Source of the DNA: Cymbidium sinense
Lineage: Eukaryota; Streptophyta; Magnoliopsida; Asparagales; Orchidaceae
Direction of reading: 5' to 3'
DNA length: 64,000 nt
Assembly (NCBI GenBank): GCA_021442155.1
Contig: JAKCPB010001400.1
Coordinates: forward strand, 1 to 64,000
Shown: positions 24,625 to 36,026 of the stretch, piece by piece
Layout: each line of letters starts with the position of its first letter
How positions within the stretch are numbered: position 1 is the first letter of the stretch
The notes under the pieces: generated by a model
The model's database searches: none
The model's input: only the letters and a program-made list of their open reading frames with translations
What the model was told of the DNA's origin: nothing
Made by a program: the position numbers and the translations under genes

Positions 24625-26043
24625 AATAAAAAAAGGAAGGAAAGGAAAAGAGATAACTAAAGAAAAAAAAAGCAAGAAGAAAGAAAAGTAGAGCGTTATT
24701 TAAGGGAAGTTAGAGAAGATCTAGTAGTTCTAGGAGCTATTAGTGAACATTCTAACTTTAAGGAATTTTTTTTTTTAAAATACTTTGAAAAGGTCTATCT
24801 TTGTCCAAAGTATCCCCATCAGAGAGAGAGTGATTTGTGATATTCAAAATAGGACTTGTATCAGTCAAAGCATTCCTAATGGTAATTTCCTTCTTTAGGT
24901 CAATTAAGCTAAGAGAGGGTTAGCATGTGTATCACTCAAGGGTAGTAAGGAGGTTGTCATGCCATTAATATATTTCATGCTCATTTTCAATTACTTTTCA
25001 AATTTTGTTCCATCATCAAAGGATTAACAATTTTCAAATTTTGCTCTTCATCAAAGGATCAATTTTTTAAATTTGTCTCCCGTTCACTAGCCAAAAGAGG
25101 TTAGAATGAGTGAAGGTATTATCTTGAGGAGCCAAATTATTAAAATTAGAAGCAATGTTAAGTAAGTCATTAGCCTCCTCACAAAACCTAAGCATTATTT
25201 GTAACATGCTCAAATTGCTCTCCAATAAATCGGATAAAAAAAGGAGTACGGGTAGGGGGATGATTCCCATTTTGAGTGACTTTAGGCACACAAGCAAATT
25301 TATTTATTTTTTCATTTGATAGAGTAGGATTAGGATCTAACAACTTATTCTTTTTAAGATGAGGATGCAACATAAACATATTGATCATGGCCATGTATCT
25401 TACAATGTGTGAAAAAATGAAAATTCTCAAATTCACTTTTGATTATAACCAAATTTCAAAGTGATCCAAACTTCTTTAGGAAGCTTTTAGTAATATCAAT
25501 CTTAACCAAAATACAACAAAAGGTCGTGATCTCAGTGGTGGCTGATAAATTTGAAGAGGCCACCAAAGAGAGCCCCAACGAAAGAGAACTTGATGTGTAA
25601 CATAATGTATTCTTATATTAGGAATAGCTAGCCATATAGGAACAATTAGGTATTCTTCTTTTATATCAAAGAGAGGAGACCATTTCAGAAGTCATATTTG
25701 ACAATTAAACACAAAGTAAGAGCGACTGACAAAGACTCTTGAGTAATCTAAGTCATTGAGAGAAAAAATATGCCTGGATCATTCAATGAATAGTGAAAAT
25801 TGAAAGTTTAAGGCTATGAAAAATGATCGATGTTATCAAGAGTTGGTCGATGTAAGTAAAATTTACCCATTAAAGAGAATTCAAAGGCTTCCAACTTTTC
25901 CATGTCTAGATCAGCACACATAGTAGGCATCAGAAATGAAATGAGATCAAATTCACTAAAGCATTAGGGGAAAGATTCTTACCAAATAATGTATCCTTGA
26001 AGGACTTAACTACATGCAGAGAAGCAGATGATTTTGGATCCAT
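24620..26043 (-). pseudogene. LINE copy 3 ORF1 (gag-like), broken
   Basis: A start at 26043 gives MDPKSSASLHVVKSFKDTLF, the ORF1 N-terminus of this family. The DUF4283-like region (25560-25860) is in pieces. The knuckle region near 25400 has lost ligands (the CTHCKIHGH segment reads as HIVRYMAMI after a shift). The tail EEANDLLNIASNFNNLAPQD matches copy 2. It ends at the ORF2 start. Confidence 0.8.
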
Positions 26044-26292
26044 AATTCCATGTAAATCTGATTCCCTACTCAATGCCTCCAAGTTTAAAAAAAAGCTCTA
26101 CATGGAAAGCTCCCTCGCCATTGAAAGAGGAAAGGAAATTCACATTAGCACCAATCAGAGACAAAAATTATGATGACGAGAATGATCTAAATCGCCCACA
26201 AATGAAAATGAAAGGAAAAATCCGTGAGAGTGGTCGAAAAGGAGAGAGAGTGCTTTAGGCTTGGTAAGGGTCAAAAGACACAAGATGAATAG

Positions 26293-27635
26293 TTTTAGGG
26301 TTTAGGGTTTAGGGTTTAGTGTTTTAGGGATTAGGGTTTAGGTTTTATGGTTTTAGGGTTTATGGTTTAGATTTAGGGTCAAATTTAGGTTTAAAGTTTA
26401 TAGAATAGTTTGAGTTTTGTTGGGTTTTTTATTAATTTTTTTTTAATTTTTATTTTTTTAAAATAGGTAAACCAGTAGGTTTAAGTTTATTTAATTATTT
26501 CTTTGATTTAGATTTTTATTTGTATTTAGTTTAGTTTATTTATTTTAGTTTATATTTAGTTTTTTTTATTTTATTTTATTTAGGTTTAGGTTTACTAGGA
26601 TTTATGTTTGTTTTTAGTTTGGTTTTATTTTAATTTTATTTTTATTATTTTATTTTAGGTTTAGGTTTAGGTATTTCTTTATTTTTTTAGGTTTTGGTTT
26701 AGGTTTTATTTTAAGTTTATTTAGGTTTTTTTTAGTTTAGGTTTAGGTTTATTATTTATTTTATTTTATTTAGTTTAGTTTAGGTTTAGTTTATTTTAGG
26801 TAGGTTTTTTATTTATTTTATTTATTTATTTACTTTTATGTTTTAGTTTTTTTTTAGTTTTTTCTTTTATTTTTTTTTTTATTTTTTAGGTTTATTTTAA
26901 GTTTAGTTTATTTAGTTTATTTTATTTTTATTATTTTATTTTATTTAGGTGTTACATTATAGTTTAGTTTTAGGTTTATTTATTTGTTTTAAGTTTTATT
27001 TATTATTTTATTTTCATTTTAGGTTTGGTTTATGTTTATGTTTTATTTAGTTATTTTATTTTATTTTCTTATTTTGTCTTTATTTAGGTTTTATTTATTT
27101 TATTTTTTAGGTTTTAATTAGTTTTATTATTTTAAGTTTAAGGTAGGGTTTATTTATTTTAGGTTTGGCTTAAGGTTAGGGTTTTATTTTTTTATGGTTT
27201 AGTGTTTAGGTTTAGGGTAGGGTTTTAGGGTTTAGGGTTTTTATATTTGGTTTAGGTTTAGGGTTTAAGTTTAGTTTAAGGTTCATGTTTAAGTTTAGGG
27301 TTTGGTTTTTTTTAAATAGAGAACAAATTCAAATTTATAACATATTTTATATTGTTTATTTAGTTTATTTTTATTTATTTATTTATTTTTTATATTTATT
27401 TATGTTTATTTTAATTTTGTTTATTTAGTTTATTTATTTTAGGATTTATTTTATTTATTTTATTTTAATTTTTTTTTGGTTTGGTTTTAGAGTTTGTGGG
27501 TTTAGGGTTTTTAGGGTTTTAGGTTTTAGGGTTTAGGATTAGGGTTTTTGGTTTATTTATTTTTAGGGTTTACTGTTTAGGGTTTAGGTTTTCGGTTTAG
27601 GGTTCAGGTTTTTTTAGGGTTTTGGGTTTTTGGTA
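26293..27635 (+). repeat. T/G-rich telomere-like block with a GRP stub
   Basis: TTTAGGG units (26293-26400), an AAATAGGTAAACC motif near 26461, AT-rich TTTATTTTA words, then TTTAGGG-type repeats from 27180. A short piece of GRP 3' UTR end lies at about 27306-27345 (GAGAACAAATTCAAATTTA). TTTAGGG-like DNA returns before G2. No gene. Confidence 0.85.
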
Positions 27636-28129
27636 TTTTTATAGAGAACAAACTTAGATGGAACATTTCTTTTTCTTAATTTCATCAACCAAGTAATACA
27701 CCAAGTTTTTAAGACACAACGACATAGATAAAAAATAAGCACACATAGAGCAAATCAAAAACCCAAGATAACTACAACCCTCTCTGCAGTAAAGACACAT
27801 TTCCATAAGTAGTAGATCAGATTGGTCGTTCTTTTGTTTCTTTATCAACTACCCCGCTTCTAGTAGTAGGACCCACCATCATATCCCCAATCTCTCCCTC
27901 CTCCACCACCACGGTTGTAACCACCATCGCTCCCCCCACCTCCATAACCTCCATTGGTCTGACCACCACCTCCATTTTCACCAGTACCTCCAGATTCCCC
28001 ACCACCGTTGTGATAACCGCCACCTCTGCCTTTGTCTCCACCGCCACCTCCACCTTTGCCTCCACCGCCATATCTAAACTGAGCATAGTTTATGGTGATG
28101 TTTCTACCGTCAAAGTTCTGCCCATTCTT
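27636..28129 (-). pseudogene. G2: best-preserved GRP (glycine-rich RNA-binding protein) retrocopy
   Basis: The minus strand from 28129 is open for 89 codons to a TAG at 27860-27862 with no frameshift. It begins NGQNFDGRNITINYAQFRYG, the last strand of the RRM, and then has a Gly-rich tail with Tyr, Asn and Arg spaced as in GRP7/GRP8-type proteins (SDGGYNRGGGGG), ending in RDWGYDGGSYY. About 220 bases of 3' UTR follow. The RRM start, including RNP1 and RNP2, is missing, and there is no in-frame ATG, so it is a truncated retrocopy. It keeps the CAG Gln codon that is TAG in G1, G4 and G5. Confidence 0.85.
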
Positions 28130-28239
28130 AAGGTTTAGGTTTAGGTTTAGGTTTATTAGGTTTTATGGTTTAGGTTTATTTTTTAATTTATTTAGTTACT
28201 TTAGGTTTAGGTTTATGATTTAGGTTTATTTGGGTTTTT
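28130..28239 (+). repeat. Telomere-like flank right of G2
   Basis: TTTAGG repeats and the TTTTTTAATTTATTTAGTTACTTTAGG-type stretch (near 28170-28196) that follows the GRP fragments, cut by the P0 pseudogene. Confidence 0.8.
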
Positions 28240-29102
28240 TATTTATTTATTTTAACTGATTCCATAACAAATAAGAAATTACCAAATCAAAGAAGTCATT
28301 ATCCTCTAACAACTAATAAAATAGGATAAAATAAAATGCAATTCAAAATTCACAAAACTTGTATTTAAAAAAATGTTTTAACTCCTAGAGATAAAATTTG
28401 ATTTTATAGAAGCCAACAAAGCTTATCGAACAAGTAAAGCCCATAATATCATCGATTCATCAAGATGCCCTTCCTTCTTCTCTTCCAGAATAGCGATAAA
28501 GAAGTAGTAGGTGTAGCAGAAGCATCAGGCGCACCAGCCACATCAAATTTACTAGGATCCTTCAAATACTTTTTAACCTTCTTGGCATATAGGTATGTGT
28601 GATTAGTTGCAATCACGATGGTGAGGACATTCTTGTAAGTGTTGATGAACATGTGGGGTGCTGCAACAAGGGTGGGATAAGGGAGGGCTAGTGAGAGAGA
28701 AGAAATCATTGAAAGGCATGCCAAAAACTTCTCGATGAGATCATCTTTAGTGAGGTCAAGCACCTAAGGATTGAACACCAAACCATCATCATACATAGAA
28801 TAGATAACAAGGCCATAACAGAGTGGCCTAATCCCCAACTTAATGAGGAGAGTAGCCTTTGTGGATCCTACCTTATTGCCTTTTTAAATCAATTCAATTG
28901 AGGTGATAATTTCAATAGTAACCTTGTTGATCTTAGTTGAGATGTTCAGATCCTGGAAGAAAGAAGTTTATGAAGGATCTACACCAGTGTTGCTTGCAGG
29001 AACCACAACATCAATAGGTGTAACAAGACCAACATGGGTAGAGCACCAATATTTCACAACCTCTTGACTTCTTAAAGATCGCCATAAAATCAACAACCGA
29101 GG
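28240..29102 (-). pseudogene. Processed pseudogene of 60S acidic ribosomal protein P0, 5'-truncated
   Basis: P0 anchors the P1/P2 stalk of the large ribosomal subunit. The minus strand from 29102 reads, in order, [84 protein letters not shown] and [18 protein letters not shown], all strongly P0-like. The acidic C-terminal tail (a DDxMGFxLFD-like end) is frameshifted near 28450. Three in-frame stops occur, replacing the residues after GVDPS, after SIELI and after VFNP. About the first third of the protein is missing. The continuous match suggests an mRNA origin. It is followed by 3' UTR and an A/T-rich end, then telomere repeat, and has the same strand as every LINE here. Confidence 0.88.
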
Positions 29103-29964
29103 TTTTAGGTTTAGGGTTTAGGTTTTATTTAGAGTTTAGGTTTAGGGTTTATGATTTAGTATTAGTTTTTTTTAATTAAGTAAAACCAATAGGTTTAGGT
29201 TTATTTAGTTTATTTACTTTATTTTTTATTTATTTAGTTTATATTATTTTTTATTTTTATTTAGGTTTATTTTTTATTTTTATTTAGTTTAGTTTATTTA
29301 TTTTAGGTTTATTTATTTTTAGTTTATGATTTTCATCTTAGTTTATTTTTAGGTTTAGTTTATTTTTAGTTGAGTTTTATTTTATTTTATTTTTAGGTTT
29401 AGGTTTTATTTTTTATTTTTAGGTTTAGGTTTAGGTTTTATTTTATTTTTAGGTTTATTTTAGTTTAATTTATTTTATTTATTTAAGGTTTAGGTTTAGG
29501 TTTAGGTTTTATTTATTTTAGTTTAGTTTATTTTATATTTATTTTTTTTTTTTTTTTACTTTAGGTTTTTTTTTAGTTTATGGTTTAGGTTTTAATTTAT
29601 TTATTTTAGGTTTATGTTTTAGATTTAGGTTTTATTTATTTTTGTTTTATTTTATTTTTATTTTACATTTAGTTTCTATTTTATTTAGGTTTTATTCTTA
29701 GGTTAATTTTATTTTTAGTTTAGTTTAGGTTTTATTTATTTTAGTTTATTTTATTTTTTCTAATTTTATTTTTAAGTTTATGTTTAGGTTTTAGTGTAGG
29801 TTTTATTTTATTTTATTTATTAGTTTTTAGGTTTTAGGGTTTTGGGTTTATATTTATGGTTTAGGTTTAGTTTTGTTTGGGTAATGGTTTAGGATTTAGT
29901 GTTTAGGTTTAGGGTTCTAGTGTTTAGGCAGTTTAGGGTTTTTAGGGTTTAGGGTTTAGGGTTC
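29103..29964 (+). repeat. T/G-rich telomere-like block
   Basis: TTTAGGG units abut the 5' end of the P0 pseudogene, then an AATTAAGTAAAACC motif near 29174, AT-rich TTTATTTTA words, and TTTAGGG-type repeats from 29825 ending GGGTTC before the poly(A) tail of LINE copy 6. Confidence 0.87.
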
Positions 29965-29972
29965 TTTTTTTT

Positions 29973-31239
29973 AACTAAAAGGAAATAATTGCTCAGAAAA
30001 ATAGGTACAAGAAGACCATATTAGAGACTAAACTCAAAAAAAACTAATGCTTAAATGAGCTAAAGGAAAATCCTAAAGAGTTTATCCCTGAACTAATACA
30101 TCGAGGTGCAATAAAGAAAAAAAAACAAAGACAAAATTAAAAAAGTGAAGCAAAAGACAGCGAAGGGGAAGAATCCACGGAGCTCCAAAAGAACCTCCAA
30201 AGAGATGAAGATCCATAAGAAAAGGAAACTTGCAACTTGCAACTGAAGACAACTCCAACCATCTAAGAAAAAAGAGACCATCAATAGACTATAGCTCCAA
30301 GAAGAAGAAGAGACCAACTAAAAAAGAGAACCTAGAACCTACATGAAATCTCTAAGGAGATCATAAAACATAAAGAGAAAAAACCTCAAGCCCATATATT
30401 AGGAAAGAAGGATAGTCACAATAATGATGGGCATCAAATCCTAAGTGTATCTAGCTTCAAAGAATGGTTACAAATAGGAAAATTCATTAGCCATAAAAAT
30501 ATTAAGGAAATAATCCATCATATCATTATATCCATCCTAGCCAAAGAAAATTACAAACCTATCATAATAGCCACCCAGCCAAAGAAAAAGTGAAGCTATG
30601 GAAACAGAAAGAGAGAGGAGAGGAACATATAAAATTAAAATAAGAAAATTCCAATAAAACCAAATATGAACACCTATTAAAAAAGAGCCCTCAAAGATAA
30701 AGCCAACAGAGCCCACAACAGCACCAATCCAAAGCCACCAAGGCACAACCAAAGGAAAGGAAACAACCAATAGAGCAGCCACACAATAGAGCACCCAGGA
30801 AAAATACCTTAGGAAAGAGTAAGAGAATCAAACCAACCAACAGAAAAAATAAGAAGGCCAACAAAAGCTAAAATAAATAATCAAAGAAATAGCCAACCAA
30901 TGGACAAACCACAAGCTAGTAACAAAAAGCCCAACCTACTACCAACAAAAGAGCAAAAGCACCAACCAATAAAATGCAAGCCAACAAGAACAAAGCCACT
31001 AGCACAAAACCAACCAGCGAAAGAGCAGCATAAAAGCCCCAGCAAATAGGAAGCTCGAAACAACAAGCCAGAAGGAGGAAAATTAGCTAAGAAGCCAATA
31101 CTCCAGCCAGCAAAAAAACACATAGCAAAAGCTCAAGCAATAGAGAAAAACTAACCAAAATTAAAATCTACCCAAGGATAGGAGAGATTAATTCCAAGAA
31201 GATTTGGAACATGTAACACTCAGCATGTGAGGAGGGGCA
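29973..31239 (-). other. 3' region of LINE copy 6
   Basis: About 1.27 kb with no recognisable protein. The + strand is rich in CCAACCAA/AGCCAAC-type words, giving U/G-rich sense RNA and spurious hydrophobic frames (30537-30794, 30881-31123). Similar composition, but no clear alignment by eye, to the 3' regions of copies 2-4. Confidence 0.5.
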
Positions 31240-33008
31240 TAAATCTTAACACTTTTTTGTTTTTCTTGTAATAATTTTATAACCTTGCCTTTCTCCAAAA
31301 AATCTCCATCCAAAATGAATCAATATTATCATAAAAGGCATGGGGATGAACTTATCAATTTCAAAGAAATGCATTGAAAATCATCCAGATTAGACAAAGG
31401 AAAATTAGAAATAGTATGCATTTCATTAAATGAAAGAAGCAAAAATAACTTTATTAAGAGACAATTATCAATATTTTCACCTTCCAACAAAATCAAGAGT
31501 ATCCTCTCTATCTTCATTCTTAAAAGAAGTAAGAGAAGCGTAATCCATTTTCAAGATCCTTCATGTAAGAGATTAAAATAAGATTTAAATCCCTTAGAAA
31601 CATATAGCATATTACCAAAATTTTGAACATAATTACTAGAAAACCATCATTTTGAATCAAATAGAACTATTCACAATGAGAGAATTGTCACATGTATCTA
31701 AATCTTATTTTTTAAAAGAAGGATCACCGATATTAACAAGATTGTTAAGACCAAAAGTTAAATATCATAAATAAGAACATTCTTTTCACCACCATTCTCA
31801 ATCAAAGAAGGCAAAAAATAGTCTCATTCCCATGACCTAAAGCAGACATAGGAGAAAGAGAAATAACATCCAACTGATTGGAAGAAATGGTGTTAGCATC
31901 AATAATATTTGAACCATCATCATGAAAGGACTTATGCACAACATCCAAACCATTAGAATCATTAACCACAGCTTCTAAAGTCTTCGCTTTAACAGAATCA
32001 TCAAAAGAAACACTTAGAGCATGATTATTATTAAAATTTTTTTAAGAAACATCAAAATTACCTTTTGTAGTAGACAAATCATTAATAGTAAAACATTTTA
32101 GAAGATTTAGAAATTTTTTGCAAAACATCAAAATTTTGAAAATAGAGTTTCCATTATTCAACTTGAGAGAATCATCAATTTTTTCAATAATTGAATTCTT
32201 ACTAGTGATTTTCTTCCTAAGAGAGGGATAAGCAATAAAGCATTCAAAAATTTAATGCTCATGAATCTTACAATGATTACGAAAAATGGTAAAGTTCTCA
32301 AAAATTTTCTAAAAATAATCGCATTTCTTCAAAGCCAACCAAATTTCATTCGAATATATTTTAGTAATATCAATCTATATAAGAATTCTAGCAACATATG
32401 GTATGGATGAAGCAGTTATTGCTTGATTAACTTGCAAAGCCTGACCAAAAATCAACCCAATAGCATATGGAATATGATGATTAAATAGATGAATCCTTAA
32501 GTTAGATAAAGAAACACAAATGGAATAGGAGACACTTCATTTACATCAAACATAGGCATCCACTTTAGAATATGCATTTAATAATTAAAAACATAATAAG
32601 AATTCCTAGAAAAATTTTTTTCGTAATCAAGGTCATTAGAAAGTTTAATTAGGACATGCTTTGCATCAATCAGAGCAATAGAAAAAGAAATAGAAAAATT
32701 TAAGCTATGAAAAAAAGAATGAATATCTTCCATATTTGGTCGTTTAAATGAAAAGATTCCAATCAAAGAAAAGCAAAAGCCTCGCTAATCTTTCAATATC
32801 CTCATTTGAAATCATGATTGTTGAGTACCTTTAAAAAGATGACAATTCAATGGAGGCTTGATGGAGGAATTCTTACCAGCTAAAACCTCTCTGAAAGATT
32901 TAGTAATAGAAGTAATTTAGAAGTAGGATTACCCAAAAAATCTAATTCCCTAGCAAGATCCATCGGCACATGGGATTTATCCCTTGGATTTGAAGAAGTC
33001 GACGCCAT
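31240..33008 (-). pseudogene. LINE copy 6 ORF1 (gag-like), broken
   Basis: The ATG at 33006-33008 opens MASTSSNPRDKSHVPMDLAR. A frameshift follows, then SFREVLAGKNSSIKPPLN, the family's N-terminal signature. The DUF4283-like part at 32578-32766 reads FSIALIDAKHVLIKLSNDLD, close to LIDSRHILIQLSNDL of copy 2. The zinc-knuckle position near 32270 is degraded (CKIHEH and ECF are visible, the first Cys is lost). The distal half is Asn/Ser-rich with many stops. Divergence from copies 1-4 is much greater than among them. Confidence 0.72.
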
Positions 33009-33148
33009 GAGTCATGACGCTGTGATAAGAATAGGTTGAGATTGGCCTAATGATAAAAATCTATAGGGAATCCAAGAGAGAAAGGCACAAAAACTCACCA
33101 AGAATGTGAAAGATCCTGAAATCGCCCAATAATAAGGTTCAGTTTAAT

Positions 33149-34472
33149 TTTAGGGTTTAGGTTTTAGGTTTAGTGTTTATTAGTTATTATTTGGTTTTAT
33201 TAGTTATTATTATTATTAGTTTTATGTTTAATTTATTTAGTTTTAATTAGGTTGTTAGTTTAGTTTATTAGTTTTAGTTATTATTATATTAGTTTGTTAG
33301 TTTAGTTTATTAGTTTATTTAGTTAGTTTATTTAGTTAATTTGTTATTTAGTTTATTTTAATTTATTATATTATTATTTTATTTTAATTATTTAGTTTAG
33401 TTAATTATTAATTAGAATATGGTTTTAATATTATTTAGGTTTTAGTTAGTTTTAGTTAGTGGTTTAATTTTATTAGTTTAGTTTTGTTAGTTTATTTATT
33501 TATTCATTTTAGTTTATTATTATTTATAGTTTAGCTATGTGTTTTAGGTTTTTTAGTTTATTATTAGTTTTGAGTTTATTTTATATTTAGATTTTATTAG
33601 TTATTTATTATTTATTATATTAGTTTGGTTAGTTATTATTAATTTTATTTTAGTTTAGTTTTAAGTTATTATATTTATTATTATTATTATTTTATATATT
33701 TAGTTAGTATTTTAGTTATTTAGTTATTTTATTAGTTAGTTTATTATTAGTTTATTATTATTAGTTTATTAGTTTCTTTAGTTAGTTATTATTATTATTA
33801 TTATTACTTATTATTTAGTTATTAGTTAGTTTATTATTATTATTATTTTATTATTATTATTTATTAGGTTTATTTTAGTTATTTAGTTTAGTTATTTAGT
33901 TATTATGTTTTATTTAGTTATTAATTTATTAGATTATTATTATTTATTATTAATTTTTTAGTTAGGTGTTTATTATTAGTTTATCATTAGTTATTATTAG
34001 GTTTAGTTATTATTATGTTTATCTTAGTTAATTTCATTAGTTTAGTTTTTAATGTTTAGTTTTAGTTAGTTATTTAGTTATTTATTATTAGTTTATTAGT
34101 TTAGTTTTAGTGTTTTATTTATTTTTAGTTTATTTATTAATTAGTTAAGTTTTTATTATATTTGTTTATTATTAGTTTATTAGTTATTAGTTAGGTTATT
34201 AATTAGTTATTATTAGTTTATTTAGTTTATTATTAGTTTTATTTTTTATTATTATTATTTTTTTAGTTTAATATTGATTATAAGTTTATTAGTTAATTAT
34301 TAATTAGTATTTTTGTTTTATTATTAGTTTTTTTAGTTATTATTTAGTTATTATTATTAGTTTTATTAGTTTAGTATCATTTTAATTTTAGTTTATTTAT
34401 TATTATTATTTTTATTATTATTACTTTTATTAAATTAGGTTTAGGTTTAGTTTTTATTTTAATTAGTTATTG

Positions 34473-34533
<61 letters not shown>

Positions 34534-35420
34534 GTTTTAGTTATTTATTTATTAGTTTTATTAGGTTATTTATTTATTTAGTTATTAGTTTATTAGTATT
34601 ATTATTAGTTATTATTGTATTAGTTTAATTTGTTTATTTTATTTTTTTTTAGTTTATTTATTTTTAGTTTTTATTATTAATTTAGTTTAGTTAGTTTTAT
34701 GTTATTAAGTTTTATTATTTAGGTTTTTAGGTATTAGTTTTAGTTTATTTATTTTTATTATTTATTAGTTTATTAGTTTAGTTAGTTTATTATTATTATT
34801 ATTAGTTAGTTTTATTTATATTATTAGATTTAGTATTTTTATTTATTATATTTTATTTATTTAGTTTAGTTTATTATTAGTTTATTATTTAATGTTAGTT
34901 ATTACTCTTTAGTTTTAGTTTATTAGTTTTTTGTTTTTTTGTTGGTTTTAGCTTTTATTATTTAGTTATTTAGTTTATTTATTAGTTTATTTATTTAGTT
35001 TTAATTATTAATTTATTATTGTTTATTATTTAATTATTATGTTTTAGTTTTAGTAATATTATTAGTTTAGTTAGTTAGTTTTTTTATTATTTATTTTATT
35101 AGTTTAGTTATGTTTATTTAGGTTTATTAGTTAATTTATTTATAGGGTTTAATTTAGTTAGTTTATTAGTTTAGTTTTAGTTAATAGTTTAGAGTTTAGT
35201 TTTTTATTAGTTTTATTAGTATATTTTAGTTAGTTTATTATTTTTTATTTATGTTTAATTTGTTTTGTTAATTAGTTTAGTTATTTTATTATTAGTTTAG
35301 TTATTATTTAGTTTTTTTAATTTAGGTAGTTTTATCAATTTTATTTTAGTTTATTATTAGTTTTTATTTATTATTAGTTTATTAGTTTTAGTTTTAATTA
35401 GTTTAGTTAGTTTTATTAGT
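33149..35420 (+). repeat. TTATTAG / ATT-rich simple-sequence array
   Basis: More than 2 kb composed of TTAGTTTATTAG, TTATTATTAG and TTTAGTTAG words with almost no G outside TAG and very little C. It looks like a decayed telomere array expanded through ATT-type slippage. Related but shorter TTATTAG blocks precede G4, G5 and G6. Confidence 0.88.
34474..34533 (+). repeat. Perfect (TTA)20 microsatellite
   Basis: Sixty uninterrupted bases of the TTA trinucleotide inside the TTATTAG array, likely highly variable in length. Confidence 0.9.
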
Positions 35421-35616
35421 TTCTTATTAGGTTTAGGGGTTAGGGTTTAGGGTTTAGGTTTTAGGGTTTAGTTTAGTTTAGGGTTATAGTTTGATTAGGG
35501 TTAGCATTTATTTTTAGGGTTTTTTTATTTATTTATTAATTTTTTTAGGATTTAGGGTTTAGGTTTTAGGTTTAGGTTTAGGGTTTAGGCTTTAGTTTGG
35601 GTTTAGGATTTTGGCC
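35421..35616 (+). repeat. Telomere-like block preceding G3
   Basis: TTTAGGG-type repeats with a GGGTTAGCATTTA word and a T-rich gap; the same ordered series of words precedes G4, G5 and G6. Confidence 0.85.
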
Positions 35617-36026
35617 TTTTCTTAAAAGATAACAAATTCAAAATCAACATTTCTTCTTTTTGATTTCATCAATTTAGTAACACACCAAGTTCTCAAAGAC
35701 ACAAGAGACAACACAGATAAAAAATGACCATACATAGAGCAAATATATTGCCCTAGAAAATTAGAACTCTCTCTACTCTAAAGACACAATTCCATAAGAT
35801 CGATTACCATTCTTCAATTACTATGAACCACTCTCGAGTAGTTGGATCCATCATATCAATAATCTTTCCTCCACCACCATGGCTATAACCTCTATCGCCT
35901 CTCTACCACCCTAACCACCAGCCTCACCACCACCTCCATATCCACTAGCACAGATCCCCACCACCAGAATCACCTCCTTCACTCCACCGTTGATCGGTTA
36001 TTGACATTCCTACCCAACCCCATTCT
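35617..36026 (-). pseudogene. G3: GRP retrocopy, heavily decayed
   Basis: Matches the other GRP fragments across the 3' UTR (CATTTCTTCTTTTTGATTTC, AACACACCAAG) and the Gly-rich coding part (CCACCACCTCCATA words on +). The NGQN end is rearranged to ACCCAACCCCATTC, with bases missing relative to G2. The flank to the right is the usual AGGGTTTAGGTTTAGGTTTA. Confidence 0.75.

Larger units (their letters stand above)
18181..26292 (-). mobile_element. LINE copy 3 (L1 clade, lineage B), near full length, 8.1 kb
   Basis: Same structure as copy 2: leader, ORF1, ORF2 with endonuclease to RNase H, a 2.5-kb 3' region, terminal hairpin (18197-18210) and A tail (ten T at 18181-18190). The 5' end at about 26292 meets TTTTAGGGTTTAGGG. 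It aligns with copy 2 along most of its length but each carries its own indels, and both ends sit in different telomere-like contexts, so these look like separate insertions of one lineage. All frames are broken. Confidence 0.93.
29965..33148 (-). mobile_element. LINE copy 6 (divergent lineage C), ORF1 plus 3' region, no ORF2
   Basis: A 3.2-kb element with an A tail (T run 29965-29972) and a 5' end against TTTTAGGG at 33148. It carries a recognisable but divergent ORF1 (31240-33008) followed at once by a non-coding 3' region. I see no endonuclease, RT or RNase H motif, although 5' and 3' ends are both present, so it is internally deleted or a natural ORF1-only derivative. Its 3' end lacks the CCCC/GGGG hairpin of lineages A and B. 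Confidence 0.75.

Noticed and set aside
28449..28763. 104-codon frame as a functional small gene
   Set aside because: It is an internal piece of the P0 pseudogene, which has upstream stops and a frameshifted C-terminus.
1..33148. LTR retrotransposons or an integrated pararetrovirus as the source of the RT
   Set aside because: No long terminal repeats, protease or integrase; the endonuclease plus RT plus RNase H order with poly(A) tails and 5' truncation is that of LINEs.
33149..35420. CRISPR-like or satellite array with regular spacing
   Set aside because: No fixed repeat length and no unique spacers; words of 3-12 bases intermix freely.
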